Below, in pieces: positions 8,102 through 16,224 of a stretch of DNA of 64,000 bases (the stretch's first letter is position 1; each line of letters opens with the position of its first letter). The translations under genes and the position numbers were made by a program. The stretch spans positions 1 to 64,000 of the forward strand of contig NZ_JAPCID010000042.1 of NCBI RefSeq assembly GCF_027587175.1. Direction: 5' to 3'. Under the pieces are notes generated by a model. That model did no database searches. It saw only the letters and a list, made by a program, of their open reading frames with translations, and was not told the origin of the DNA. This DNA comes from Solirubrobacter deserti (GTDB lineage Bacteria > Actinomycetota > Thermoleophilia > Solirubrobacterales > Solirubrobacteraceae).

Positions 8102-8689
8102 TCAGTCTATGAGGCGCGCGATGAGGTCCTCATACGCGGTGATCAGGGCGTCCAGCGACAGCCCACGGACGTGGCGGTGGTAGATGAACGTCGTCGCGGC
8201 GAGCGGAGCCATCAGCACGTCGGCGAGGTAGGGCGCGGAGTCGCCGCAGTCGGCCTCGCGGAGCAGCAGCGTGAGGTGCGTGCGGTAGAGCGTGTAGACC
8301 GTGCTGATCAGCCGCACGCTCTCCGTGCCCTCGGCGTGGCGCACGAGCGCGGAGTGGCGCTCGAGGAAGCGCAGATAGGCGATCCCGAACGCGATCAGCC
8401 GCTGACGCGCGGGGGCGCCCGGGCCCAGCGGCGGCGCGCCGCGGATCATCTGCTCCTGCATCTCGGCCTCATAGGGGGAGATCACCGCGCGCGCGAGCCC
8501 TGCGCGGTCGCCGAAGCGGCGGAAGACCGTGCCCTTGCCGACGCCCGCCGCGGCTGCGACGGCCTCCATCGTCACGCCGTCCGGGTCCTCCTCGAACAAC
8601 CGCTCGGCCGCCTCCAGCACGCGCTGGCGGTTGCGCGCGGCGTCCGCCCGCTCGGGCGGCTCGGCGTTCAGGACGGGGAGGGCGGTCAC
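8102..8689 (-). CDS. TetR-family transcriptional regulator
   Basis: A 195-residue repressor-type protein. The N-terminal helix-turn-helix is clear: R-N-R-Q-R-V-L-E-A-A-E-R-L-F at residues 19-32, then V-T-M-E-A-V-A-A-A-A-G-V-G-K-G-T-V-F-R-R-F. The C-terminal ligand domain is of the common type and does not reveal a ligand. It is the first gene of an operon with the MoxR, VWA and HAD genes and faces the YceI/FMN-reductase operon across two copies of a palindrome, so it probably controls both directions. Start GTG. Confidence 0.88.
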   Translation of the reverse strand: MTALPVLNAEPPERADAARNRQRVLEAAERLFEEDPDGVTMEAVAAAAGVGKGTVFRRFGDRAGLARAVISPYEAEMQEQMIRGAPPLGPGAPARQRLIAFGIAYLRFLERHSALVRHAEGTESVRLISTVYTLYRTHLTLLLREADCGDSAPYLADVLMAPLAATTFIYHRHVRGLSLDALITAYEDLIARLID

Positions 8690-8705
8690 GCCTCAACATG
8701 ATAAC

Positions 8706-8763
8706 TGGACCACGGTCCACTTCCTGTGCTACGCTCCCTCCAACAGAAACGGACCACGGTCCA
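8706..8763. promoter_or_regulatory. Two TetR-type operator palindromes between tetR and yceI
   Basis: The palindrome GGACC-AC-GGTCC occurs at 8707-8718 and again at 8751-8762, each followed by ACTTC, so a 17-bp block is repeated exactly. The centres are 44 bp apart, close to four helical turns, which would place two dimers on the same face. The second copy lies just ahead of the yceI ribosome binding site. Confidence 0.8.
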
Positions 8764-8779
8764 CTTCGAGAGGAACACC

Positions 8780-9328
8780 ATGACCGCCATCGCCACGAAT
8801 CCCGTCCCCACCAACTCGACCTGGACCGTGGATCCGGTCCACTCGAACGTCGGCTTCGCCGTCAAGCACATGATCGTCTCGACCTTCCGCGGCCGGTTCG
8901 AGGACTACGACGCCACGCTCACGGCGGCCGAGGACGGCACGCTGCGACTGACCGGCCGCGTCGCCGCGAGCTCGATCGTCGTCAAGGACCCCAACCTCGC
9001 CGCCCACCTGCAGAGCCCCGAGTTCTTCGACACCGAGCGCACGCCGGACATCACGTTCGACTCCACGCTCGTCCGGGCCGAGAACGGCGAGCTGATCGTC
9101 GACGGCGAGCTCACCATCAAGGGCGTCACCCGCCCGATCGAGGCGCGCGGCACGATCACCGAGCCGGCCGTCACCTTCGACGACCTCGAGAAGATCGGCG
9201 TCGAGCTCGAGGCGATCGTCGACCGCACCGAGTACGGCCTCAACTGGAACGCGCCGCTGCCCAAGGGCGGCTTCGCGCTCGCCAACGAGGTCAAGCTGGT
9301 GGCCACCCTCGAGCTCGCACGCGCGTAA
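8780..9328 (+). CDS. YceI family protein
   Basis: Lipocalin-like beta-barrel protein that binds amphiphiles such as polyisoprenoids. The 182-residue sequence starts the fold with W-T-V-D-P-V-H-S-N-V-G-F-A-V-K-H and shows the family's G-R-F-x-D-Y-D, S-I-V-V-K-D-P-N-L, S-P-E-F-F-D-T and T-I-K-G-V-T-R-P-I segments. There is no signal peptide, so unlike E. coli YceI it should be cytoplasmic. The ATG at 8780 was chosen because a GAGAGGA ribosome binding site precedes it and an operator covers the region just upstream. The FMN-reductase gene follows after seven bases. Confidence 0.9.
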   Translation: MTAIATNPVPTNSTWTVDPVHSNVGFAVKHMIVSTFRGRFEDYDATLTAAEDGTLRLTGRVAASSIVVKDPNLAAHLQSPEFFDTERTPDITFDSTLVRAENGELIVDGELTIKGVTRPIEARGTITEPAVTFDDLEKIGVELEAIVDRTEYGLNWNAPLPKGGFALANEVKLVATLELARA

Positions 9329-9335
9329 GGAAGCC

Positions 9336-9896
9336 ATGAAGGTCCTCGGTCTCTCCGGCAGCCTTCGCGCCGGCTCCCACAACGCCAAGCTCCTCCGGGC
9401 GGCAGGCGACCTGCTGCCGCCGGAGGCCGACCTGACCATCTTCGACGGCCTCAAGGCCATCCCGCCCTTCGACGAGGACGACGAGCACACGCGCCCGGAC
9501 GCCGTTCAGGCGCTCTTCGACGCGATCGCCGAGTCGGACGCCGTGCTCGTCGCCACGCCCGAGTACAACCACTCGATCCCGGGCCAGCTCAAGAACGCGC
9601 TCGACTGGCTGTCCCGGCCCCTGGCCGAGTCGCCGCTGCGCAACAAGCCCGCTGCGGTGGTCGGTACCTCGACCGGCCTGTTCGGCGCCGTCTGGGCGCA
9701 GGCCGAGGCGCGCAAGGTACTGACCGCGATCGGCGCCCGCGTGCTGGACCGTGAGCTGCCCATCGGCTTCGCCGACGACGCCTTCCACGAGGGAGGCCTG
9801 GCCGATCCCGATCAGGCCCTCGCGCTTGCGGGCATCCTCGCCGAGCTCGCCGGCGAGGCCAAGCCGGCCGCTAGGCCAGCTCTAGCTGCTTCGTGA
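9336..9896 (+). CDS. NADPH-dependent FMN reductase family protein
   Basis: Flavodoxin-like oxidoreductase of 186 residues that reduces quinones, azo compounds or flavin with NAD(P)H. The FMN phosphate loop is [12 protein letters not shown] (residues 5-16) and the isoalloxazine loop is [18 protein letters not shown]. It is the second gene of the TetR-controlled yceI operon, a combination often seen in quinone or electrophile stress responses. The last 26 bp overlap the convergent chemoreceptor gene. Confidence 0.9.
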   Translation: MKVLGLSGSLRAGSHNAKLLRAAGDLLPPEADLTIFDGLKAIPPFDEDDEHTRPDAVQALFDAIAESDAVLVATPEYNHSIPGQLKNALDWLSRPLAESPLRNKPAAVVGTSTGLFGAVWAQAEARKVLTAIGARVLDRELPIGFADDAFHEGGLADPDQALALAGILAELAGEAKPAARPALAAS

Positions 9897-11403
9897 GCTC
9901 GGACAGCGCCTCGGACTGGCTCGAGAGCTGCGCCACGGAGGAGACGATCTCCTGCGTCGCCGCGTTGGTCTGCTGCGTCGTCGCCGACATCTGCTCGGCC
10001 GACGCAGCGGTCTCCTCGGCGTAGGCGGCGATGTCGGTCGTGAACTGGCTCATGCCACCGAGGCCGAGCGTGATGCGGCCGACGGCGCCGTCGATCTCCT
10101 CCAGCGCCGTGCGGGCGCGGTCCGAGGCCTCGGTGCCCGCGTGCGTGCGGTTGGCGGCGTCGCGGACGAGCTCCACGGCGTCGTTGGTCTCGGCCTGGAT
10201 CCCGGCGATGATCCCACCCGCGTTGGCCGCGGACTGGGCGGCGCGCTCGGCGAGCTGACGCACCTCGTCGGCCACCACGGCGAAGCCCTTGCCGGTCTCA
10301 CCCGCGCGGGCGGCCTCGATCGCGGCGTTCAGCGCGAGCAGGTTCGTCTGGCGCGCGATCTCCTGGATGGCCTCGACGATCCCGCCGACCTGCTCGGAGC
10401 GACCGGCGAGCGCGGTGATCGCCGTCGCGGCCTCCTCGATGCGGCCACGCGCGTCGTTGAGGGAGGCGGTCGCCTCCATCGCGGCGTCGATGCCGTTGCG
10501 CGAGAGATCGGTGGCGCCGGTCGCGGCCGCGGAGGCCTCGTCGACGGCCTGGCGACCCTGCTGGGCGATGTCGGCCTGGCGCGCCGCGCCCTCGGCGACC
10601 CGCTGCGCACTCAGCGCGAGCTCGTTGACGGCCTGGCCCGTCTCGCCCAGCGAGCGGTCCATGCCCGAGCACATCTCCTGCACGACGAACGTGGAGTCGT
10701 TGAAGCTCTTGAGGGTGTCGTGCATGGTGTTGCGCACGTGGGCGAACAGGTCGGAGATGTCGCGCCCCGGGCCCGCCTCGCCCATCGTCTTGAGGTTCAC
10801 GCCCATCGCGGTGAACGTGTCGTAGTAAAAGGACTCGACGATCGCCTGCGAGTCGTAGTTGAAGACCCGGCTGACGGCGCGCTCGATGTCGGCGATGACC
10901 TTGTAGTCGACGCTTTCCGAGCTGCGGCCGAAGCTCTTCTTGCTCACGCGCGCGGGCTCGGGCACGTCGGCCAGCATCGCCTCGTGGACAAGGTCCACGA
11001 ACACGGGGTAGGTGCCGAGGAACCACTTCAGCGGCAGGTTGATGCGGCTGTGCAGCGCACCGACGCCCAGCAGACCTTCGAAGTAGGCGACGCCGAAGCC
11101 GCCCGGCTTGCCCGCCTCGCTGAAGATGGCCTTGAAGTGGCCGGCCTGCGCCGCGCCCCAGCCGCGCTGGAGGTCGGACACGCGCATGCCCTTGCCGTTG
11201 GCGTAGTCGGTCAGGAACTGGCCGGAGGAGCTGTGGCCGAAGGTGTGCTCGGCGAGCTTGGCGCCGATGGCGTCGGCGTTGCGGGCCGCCCACGCCTGCA
11301 TCCCGGAGAGCAACTCGAGCTCGGCGGCGGTCATGCCCATGTAGGTGCGGCGCAGCTCGAGCCCACGCTCGTCGATCTGGTACAGGGTGGCGGAAAGGTT
11401 CAT
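9871..11403 (-). CDS. Globin-coupled sensor, methyl-accepting chemotaxis protein
   Basis: Cytoplasmic oxygen-sensing chemoreceptor, 510 residues. Residues 1 to about 180 are a protoglobin domain; His118 in [12 protein letters not shown] matches the haem-ligating proximal histidine of HemAT. Residues 250-510 are a coiled-coil signalling domain with the conserved hairpin tip [21 protein letters not shown]. No membrane segment is present. The ATG at 11403 follows a GAGGGGAG ribosome binding site; reading further upstream only adds low-complexity Arg-rich sequence. No che or flagellar genes are visible here, so it may signal to a remote array or act in a non-motility pathway. Confidence 0.92.
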   Translation of the reverse strand: MNLSATLYQIDERGLELRRTYMGMTAAELELLSGMQAWAARNADAIGAKLAEHTFGHSSSGQFLTDYANGKGMRVSDLQRGWGAAQAGHFKAIFSEAGKPGGFGVAYFEGLLGVGALHSRINLPLKWFLGTYPVFVDLVHEAMLADVPEPARVSKKSFGRSSESVDYKVIADIERAVSRVFNYDSQAIVESFYYDTFTAMGVNLKTMGEAGPGRDISDLFAHVRNTMHDTLKSFNDSTFVVQEMCSGMDRSLGETGQAVNELALSAQRVAEGAARQADIAQQGRQAVDEASAAATGATDLSRNGIDAAMEATASLNDARGRIEEAATAITALAGRSEQVGGIVEAIQEIARQTNLLALNAAIEAARAGETGKGFAVVADEVRQLAERAAQSAANAGGIIAGIQAETNDAVELVRDAANRTHAGTEASDRARTALEEIDGAVGRITLGLGGMSQFTTDIAAYAEETAASAEQMSATTQQTNAATQEIVSSVAQLSSQSEALSELTKQLELA

Positions 11404-11444
11404 CTCGCTCCCCTCATCGGCAGATCGGCGTGAGGTTTGAAGCC

Positions 11445-12191
11445 CTAATGTTCGGTTTCGTCCTCCCAGAGACGTTCGGTGACCTCCGGGCGGCGTTCGC
11501 GGCGTGTCGGCGCTTCGGAGGGATCCTCGGGCAGGCGCGTGGTCGGCGCGTCGTCCAGGCGGGTGGTGCGCTCGTCGCCGAGGCGGGTGGTCGGCGCGTC
11601 GCCGATGTCGCCCTCCCACGAGGGACGGTCGCGCAGGAACTCGGTGACGGCGGTCGCGTCACGCGGCTTGCGGTCCGGCGTGCGCGGACGCTCGCGGCGC
11701 GGAGGTGCGACCCAGCCGGCGTCGTCGGCCGCCGGGTTCGGCGGCTCGGGCGCGTCGATCGCCTTCACGCGCAGGCCGGCGGCGATCAGCAGGCCGGCGG
11801 CGGCCATCGCCCCGAAGATGCCCCACTGGATGCCCATCGTCGCACCCACGCCCTCGATGTCCGGCTTGTCGAACAGGCGGTAGACGAGCAGGAGCATGGC
11901 CCAGCCGCCGGCGAGGACGATCGCGACGCCGTCACCGCCCGGCAGGTGGAAGCCGCGCTTGCGCAGGCGCGCGTAGACGAGGAAGCCGATCGCGACGGCG
12001 ACGAGCAGGATCGCGGCCTCCACGAACGTGAACGCCCCGAGCGCGGACACGTTGCTCTGCACGAACTGGCTGTTCTCCGCGACCGACTTCTGGTACCAGG
12101 GCAGGATGAAGCTCAGGACCAGCAGGCCCGCCGCGGCGGCGGCGAGCTGCAGCTCCTTCGGCAGGCGGAACTCCTCCCGGCGCGGGCTCAT
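11445..12191 (-). CDS. Four-helix membrane protein with C-terminal octapeptide repeat
   Basis: I do not recognise this 248-residue protein. It has four hydrophobic segments (about residues 16-32, 53-74, 86-104 and 117-140) and a long charged cytosolic tail. Residues 198-221 hold three copies of an eight-residue repeat, D-A/E-P/R-T-T-R-L-x, visible as a 24-bp DNA repeat. T-T-R-L places a Leu three residues after a Thr, a pattern that FHA domains can bind after phosphorylation, but that is speculation. Its ATG overlaps the stop of the 108-residue gene, so it belongs to the Get3-like ATPase operon and may be that ATPase's membrane partner. Confidence 0.75.
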   Translation of the reverse strand: MSPRREEFRLPKELQLAAAAAGLLVLSFILPWYQKSVAENSQFVQSNVSALGAFTFVEAAILLVAVAIGFLVYARLRKRGFHLPGGDGVAIVLAGGWAMLLLVYRLFDKPDIEGVGATMGIQWGIFGAMAAAGLLIAAGLRVKAIDAPEPPNPAADDAGWVAPPRRERPRTPDRKPRDATAVTEFLRDRPSWEGDIGDAPTTRLGDERTTRLDDAPTTRLPEDPSEAPTRRERRPEVTERLWEDETEH

Positions 12192-12514
12192 GTGATCGGG
12201 ATGTCCTCCACGTCGCGTGGCTCGGGCACGGGCCGTTCGAGCTTCTCGATCGAGTGGTCGAGCACGGCGCGCAGCGCGATCAGCAGCTCGCGCAGCGCGT
12301 CCGCGACCTGGCGCAGCAGCTCCGGTGGCAGCGTGCCCTTGGCGGCGTCCAGCAGCGCGAACAGCGCGGTGAAGTCCGGCGTGTTGGTGGCGGCGGTCGC
12401 GGCCCAGCCGTTCGCCGGCGCGGCGGCGGCAGCGGCGCGCGCGGCCTCCTCGGCCTTGGCGTGCGCCTCGCGCACGAGCCGCTCGGCGGCTTCGTAGGCC
12501 TCGCGCTCAGACAT
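12188..12514 (-). CDS. Small helical protein in the Get3-like operon
   Basis: A 108-residue protein of unknown function. The first 35 residues are a charged Ala/Glu-rich helix (E-A-Y-E-A-A-E-R-L-V-R-E-A-H-A-K-A-E-E-A), followed by a second amphipathic helical region with L-P-P-E-L-L-R-Q-V-A-D-A-L-R-E-L-L at about residues 61-77. It overlaps the ATPase gene by eight bases and the membrane protein gene by four, so the three are probably translated together. No enzymatic motif is seen; an adaptor role is possible. Confidence 0.72.
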   Translation of the reverse strand: MSEREAYEAAERLVREAHAKAEEAARAAAAAAPANGWAATAATNTPDFTALFALLDAAKGTLPPELLRQVADALRELLIALRAVLDHSIEKLERPVPEPRDVEDIPIT

Positions 12515-13724
12515 AACTGGAGGTCGGATGATCGGGGTGGGGTGGAGGGGCTGCGTTGCCTTCGAATTGGACGGTCAACGCGCCTTCTTCGAGTGTGGCA
12601 CTCGTCGGCTTGTACCCCGCGAGCGCGCCCGGGAGGACGATCGTGCGCTTGTGCGCGTCCACGCGGACGATCAGCTCCAGCCCGATCTTCTTGAGCTGGA
12701 TGTCGCCCTTGGTCGCGAACGGGAGATCCAGCTCGAGCGTCGCGTGGCCGTTGTTGACCGACAGCCGCTGCGCGAGGCGATCGTGCAGGACGGCGGCGGG
12801 CTCGTGCTGGGTGAAGAGCGCATCGGCGAGCTCGTCGAGGCGGGCGGTGCCGATCACCTCGTGCGCGAAGTACGGCGCGTGCAGCACCGGGACGGGGGAG
12901 AAGCCCGCGCCGACACGCTCCAGCTGATCGCGCTGGGCGGCGTGCCAGGCGCCGAAGTAGCCCTCGGCCAGCTCGTCCGGGAAGACGCGGTTGACGATCA
13001 CGGCGTCCGTCAGGTACCCGTACAGGTTCAGGTAGGTGAAGGTGCGCATGGCCTCGGCGACGACCATGCGGTCCGGCGTCATCACCAGCCGCATGGACAC
13101 GCGCGTGGTGTCCCGCAGCAGCTCGTGCATCGCGACGAGATTGCCGACCAGCCGCTGGACCTCGGCGATGACCTTCTCGTCGGGCAGCTGGACGTCCAGG
13201 AACATGCGCGCGAGCGGGCGGGCGGCGTTGAGCATCGTCTGCTCCTTGCCGAGCACCTTGTCCAGCCACCAGCGGGCGGCGTCCGGGAAGCTCAGCAGGC
13301 GCAGCGTCTCGCCGGTGGGCGCGCAGTCGACGACGATCACGTCGTACTCGCCGGACTCGACGTGCCCCTTGAGCACGAGCAGGCTGAACAGCTCGTCGCC
13401 GCCGGGCGGGACGGTCAGCTCCTCGGCGGCGATCCGGTCGGTCCCACGCTCCATCAGCAGCGTGCCGAACCAGTCGCTGACGGCGCTCCAGTGCGCCTCC
13501 ATCTCGTCCTGGGCCTGCACCTGCTGGGCGTGCAGGTGCGGCGCGACCGCGGTGGGCCGGCGCTCGACGGGCGCGTCCAGGACGTCCGCGAGCGAGTGGG
13601 CGGGGTCGGTGGAGACGACGAGCGTCCGGGCGCCCGCGGCCGCGCACCGGCGGGCGGTGGCGGCCGCGACCGAGGTCTTGCCCACCCCGCCCTTGCCTGT
13701 GTAGAGGATTGTCCGCGGCCGCAT
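12507..13724 (-). CDS. ArsA/Get3-family ATPase
   Basis: Cytosolic P-loop ATPase of 405 residues. It has the deviant Walker A G-K-G-G-V-G-K-T-S (10-18), the switch I region S-T-D-P-A-H-S-L, the switch II V-D-C-A-P-T-G-E-T-L-R-L-L-S-F-P and a C-terminal all-beta ArsA_HSP20-like domain (about 325-390). The fold is shared by arsenite-pump ATPases and by Get3, which inserts tail-anchored membrane proteins. No arsB, arsR or other arsenic gene is near, so a chaperone-like role is more plausible than arsenic resistance. First gene of a three-gene operon with a small helical protein and a four-helix membrane protein. Confidence 0.88.
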   Translation of the reverse strand: MRPRTILYTGKGGVGKTSVAAATARRCAAAGARTLVVSTDPAHSLADVLDAPVERRPTAVAPHLHAQQVQAQDEMEAHWSAVSDWFGTLLMERGTDRIAAEELTVPPGGDELFSLLVLKGHVESGEYDVIVVDCAPTGETLRLLSFPDAARWWLDKVLGKEQTMLNAARPLARMFLDVQLPDEKVIAEVQRLVGNLVAMHELLRDTTRVSMRLVMTPDRMVVAEAMRTFTYLNLYGYLTDAVIVNRVFPDELAEGYFGAWHAAQRDQLERVGAGFSPVPVLHAPYFAHEVIGTARLDELADALFTQHEPAAVLHDRLAQRLSVNNGHATLELDLPFATKGDIQLKKIGLELIVRVDAHKRTIVLPGALAGYKPTSATLEEGALTVQFEGNAAPPPHPDHPTSSYV

Positions 13725-13804
13725 CCGGACGTCTACTCTACGGCGAGCATGCCGACCGGCTGCGCCCGTGGCGATGGTCGCTTTGGAATCGCTTCGCGGA
13801 TTCT

Positions 13805-15187
13805 CTAGCCCCGCTTCTTGACGGTGATCACTCCGGTCGTGGTGGCGGCGTTGTTGTTGAGGTCGGTGGCGCTGATGGTCACGTCGTAGTCGCCCGACTC
13901 CTTCGGGGCGGTCCAGCGCACGGACTTGGTCCCGCGGTACAGGACGCCCGGGCTGAGCACGGCGATCTGCTTGCCGCCCTTGGTGATCCGGAGCGTGACG
14001 CGCGAGATCTTGTCCAACTTGAAGCGCACGTTGCCGGCCTTGCGGGCGGTGATGGTGCTCGTCAGCGACTGGAGCGTGGGCGGCGTGGCCAGGTACTCGC
14101 TGAAGTGCTGCTCGGCGGCGCAGTACTCGACCGCGGTCGTGCGCTTGCACAGCTGCGTCAGGAAGTCGCGCAGAAGCTTGTGGTAGCCGAGGTCGGACTC
14201 CTTGGTGACGGGCGCGCCGCGGCTGTAGAGGCTCCAGGCGCCGGTGTCGAACGTGGCGATCTCGGCGCGGCCGGCGCGGTCGCCGTCCTCGAACAGGGAC
14301 TGGGCGGTCGGGTCGCCGGTCAGCTGGGCGAGGTCGAACAGGCCGTTGAGCGACTGGATGAAGCCGTTGGCGACCTTGAACTTCGGCAGGCCGGAGTACT
14401 GCAGGTAGTGCGCCCCGGTGCCGGAGGGGATCCGCACCCCGGCGGGCGGCTCGGTCTTGAAGATGCCGAGGCCGGCGAGCGCGACCGGGAAGACGTCGGC
14501 CTGGCGGTTCAGGCGCGTCGCGGAGCGGGCCATGGCCTGCAGGCCGGTGCCCTGGGCGAGGGAGGAGACCCACGGCGGCTGCTGGCCGTCGAACGGGAAC
14601 AGGTACTCCCACGCGAGCCCGCCCGCGCGCTCGGCCGCCAGGCCCTTGATCTCGTCGAGGAGGGAGGAGGCGCGGGCGTCGAAGCGCTTGCCGCCGCTCC
14701 AGTAGCCGTTGAGCTTGCCGAACGTGCCGAGCCACTGGATCTGGATGCCGTGGCCGGGATAGTGCTGGAAGACGAGCTCGGAGCCGCCGAAGCCGACGCG
14801 CTCACCGCTTGAGAGGAGGCGCTGCGTCGTCCACCACTCCACGTTGCGCTGGAGCGTGAGGAAGAGGCTCGGGAGCCTTGAAGCCGTGAGCTGGCGCCGC
14901 GCCGCCATCCCCTCCAGGTCGGTGACGACGCCGCCGAGCTCGACCTTGCGCGCGCCGGTCAGCCGCTTCACGCGCGCGCGAGCGTCGGTGTAGGTGGCGC
15001 GGTAGGTGCCGATCGCCGCCGGATCGACGCCTTCGGCCTGTAGACGCTCGAGCTCCTGCGTGACGGTCGGCTTCTTCTGCGCGTGCGCGGCCGGCGCCGC
15101 CAGCGCGAAGAGGCTGCACAGAATCGGCACAAAAACTGAACAAAGTGGGCGTCTCACGCGGAATCTCCAGTGGTAACTTCGTCGCAT
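13805..15187 (-). CDS. Secreted D-glucuronyl C5-epimerase-family protein
   Basis: Exported protein of 460 residues with a cleavable signal peptide ending around A-P-A-A-H-A. The central part carries the (alpha/alpha)-barrel motifs of the C5-epimerase C-terminal family: Y-P-G-H-G-I-Q-I-Q-W-L-G-T-F-G-K-L-N-G, W-E-Y-L-F-P-F-D-G, P-P-W-V-S-S-L-A-Q-G-T-G and S-R-G followed by D-L-G-Y-H-K-L. The last 90 or so residues look like an Ig-like beta domain. It may epimerise or bind uronic acids in a surface polysaccharide. The ATG used here overlaps the start codon of the divergent lipoprotein gene; a GTG at 15157 with a GGAG box seven bases upstream is an equally good start and gives a shorter signal peptide. 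Confidence 0.82.
   Translation of the reverse strand: MRRSYHWRFRVRRPLCSVFVPILCSLFALAAPAAHAQKKPTVTQELERLQAEGVDPAAIGTYRATYTDARARVKRLTGARKVELGGVVTDLEGMAARRQLTASRLPSLFLTLQRNVEWWTTQRLLSSGERVGFGGSELVFQHYPGHGIQIQWLGTFGKLNGYWSGGKRFDARASSLLDEIKGLAAERAGGLAWEYLFPFDGQQPPWVSSLAQGTGLQAMARSATRLNRQADVFPVALAGLGIFKTEPPAGVRIPSGTGAHYLQYSGLPKFKVANGFIQSLNGLFDLAQLTGDPTAQSLFEDGDRAGRAEIATFDTGAWSLYSRGAPVTKESDLGYHKLLRDFLTQLCKRTTAVEYCAAEQHFSEYLATPPTLQSLTSTITARKAGNVRFKLDKISRVTLRITKGGKQIAVLSPGVLYRGTKSVRWTAPKESGDYDVTISATDLNNNAATTTGVITVKKRG
15174..15179 (+). promoter_or_regulatory. Candidate -10 box of the lipoprotein gene
   Basis: TAACTT ends six bases before the ATG at 15186 and there is no ribosome binding site, so a leaderless transcript is likely. 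No clear -35 is visible. Confidence 0.4.
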
Positions 15188-16022
15188 GCGTTTCCTCGGT
15201 GTTCTGCTTGCAACCGCTCTGGTCCTCGTGGGTTGCGGTTCTGATGGATCTGAGCGTGCGAGTGCAACGTCCGATGCGCGTCAGCTGCTGAGCGCGACGG
15301 TCGACAACTTCGCGCAGCTGCGTTCCGCCACCCTCGACGCCTCGGTGCAGGCCACGGCGGGCGCCGAGCAGTCCACCGTCAAGCTGCGCGGCCCGTTCGA
15401 GGTCGGCGAGAAGGGCGAGGCGCCGCGCTTCGCGCTGTCCGCGGACATGACCGCTGAGGGCCGTACCGAGTCCGCCGGCGTCGTCTACACGGGCGAGAGC
15501 GCGTTCGCGACGCTCGACGGCACCACCTACGAGGTCCCGTCCCTGCTGGCCGGCCAGGTCACCGCCGGGATCGAGCAGGCTTTGGCCAAGGGCGGCCCGC
15601 TCGTCGGCATCGACCTCAAGCGCTGGGTCCCGAACCCGACCAACGCCGGCACGGCGAACGTCGCGGGCACCGAGACGATCAAGCTCACCGGCCAGGCCGA
15701 CGTCAAGCGCGTCATCACCGACATCAACCTGCTCGCCGGCCAGCTGGGGACCATGCAGGTCCCGGGCATGAGCGGCGCGCCGAAGCAGATCCCCGCCGAC
15801 GCGGCCGACCACGTCAAGGATCTGACGGTCTCGATCTACACCGGTGCGGACGACCAGATGCTCCGCCGCCTTGTCGTCGACGGCACCGTCGCCGAGGGCG
15901 CGCAGTCCGGCAACGCGCTGCTGGACCTCACCCTGACGAAGGTCGGCGAGGACCAGGACATCGAGGCCCCGGCCGGCGCACGGCCGTTCAACGAGCTGCT
16001 GCAGCAGTTCCAGACCCGCTAG
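15186..16022 (+). CDS. LppX/LprG-like lipoprotein
   Basis: Membrane-anchored lipoprotein of 278 residues. The signal peptide ends with the lipobox L-V-G-C (Cys17). The mature part is a single beta-rich domain (S-A-T-L-D-A-S-V-Q, F-A-L-S-A-D-M-T-A-E-G, Y-T-G-E-S-A-F-A-T-L-D-G-T-T-Y-E-V) that resembles the LppX_LprAFG family, whose mycobacterial members carry lipids across the periplasm; cargo here is unknown. The start codon shares bases with that of the divergent epimerase-like gene (CATG at 15185-15188). Confidence 0.8.
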   Translation: MRFLGVLLATALVLVGCGSDGSERASATSDARQLLSATVDNFAQLRSATLDASVQATAGAEQSTVKLRGPFEVGEKGEAPRFALSADMTAEGRTESAGVVYTGESAFATLDGTTYEVPSLLAGQVTAGIEQALAKGGPLVGIDLKRWVPNPTNAGTANVAGTETIKLTGQADVKRVITDINLLAGQLGTMQVPGMSGAPKQIPADAADHVKDLTVSIYTGADDQMLRRLVVDGTVAEGAQSGNALLDLTLTKVGEDQDIEAPAGARPFNELLQQFQTR

Positions 16023-16085
16023 CCGCGGGAACGGCGAGCACACCGTCTGACGGCGCGCTCCTGGGCTGGCCAGGCCGTGCGCGCC

Positions 16086-16135
16086 GGGGTGGTCGACGCT
16101 AGTCGCGCATAGCGAGAGTTTCGTCCTCCACCCCC
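16086..16135. repeat. REP-like long hairpin element, copy 1 (degenerate)
   Basis: A 50-bp imperfect inverted repeat with outer arms GGGGTGG...CCACCCC and an inner core TCGCGCATAGCGA. Its reverse complement aligns over its whole length with the element at 41971-42021, with about eight mismatches, so the two are copies of one mobile or dispersed sequence in opposite orientation. It lies in the 202-bp gap between the lipoprotein gene and the antiporter gene. Confidence 0.75.
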
Positions 16136-16209
16136 ACCTTGCCCGTCGTCGTTCACGGCGCTCGTGGTCAGACGATCTCTCACCCAAGTCTCATCTGGCA
16201 CAAGACTCC

Positions 16210-16215
16210 TAAGCT
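16210..16215 (+). promoter_or_regulatory. Candidate -10 box of the antiporter gene
   Basis: TAAGCT lies nine bases before the ATG at 16225; no ribosome binding site is present, consistent with a leaderless or very short leader. Confidence 0.35.
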
Positions 16216-16224
16216 GCCGCTCCA

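Noticed and set aside
12507-13724. Arsenic-resistance locus
   Set aside because: Only an ArsA-type ATPase is present. There is no ArsB, ArsC, ArsD or ArsR, and the Cys residues of metal-binding ArsA are not evident.
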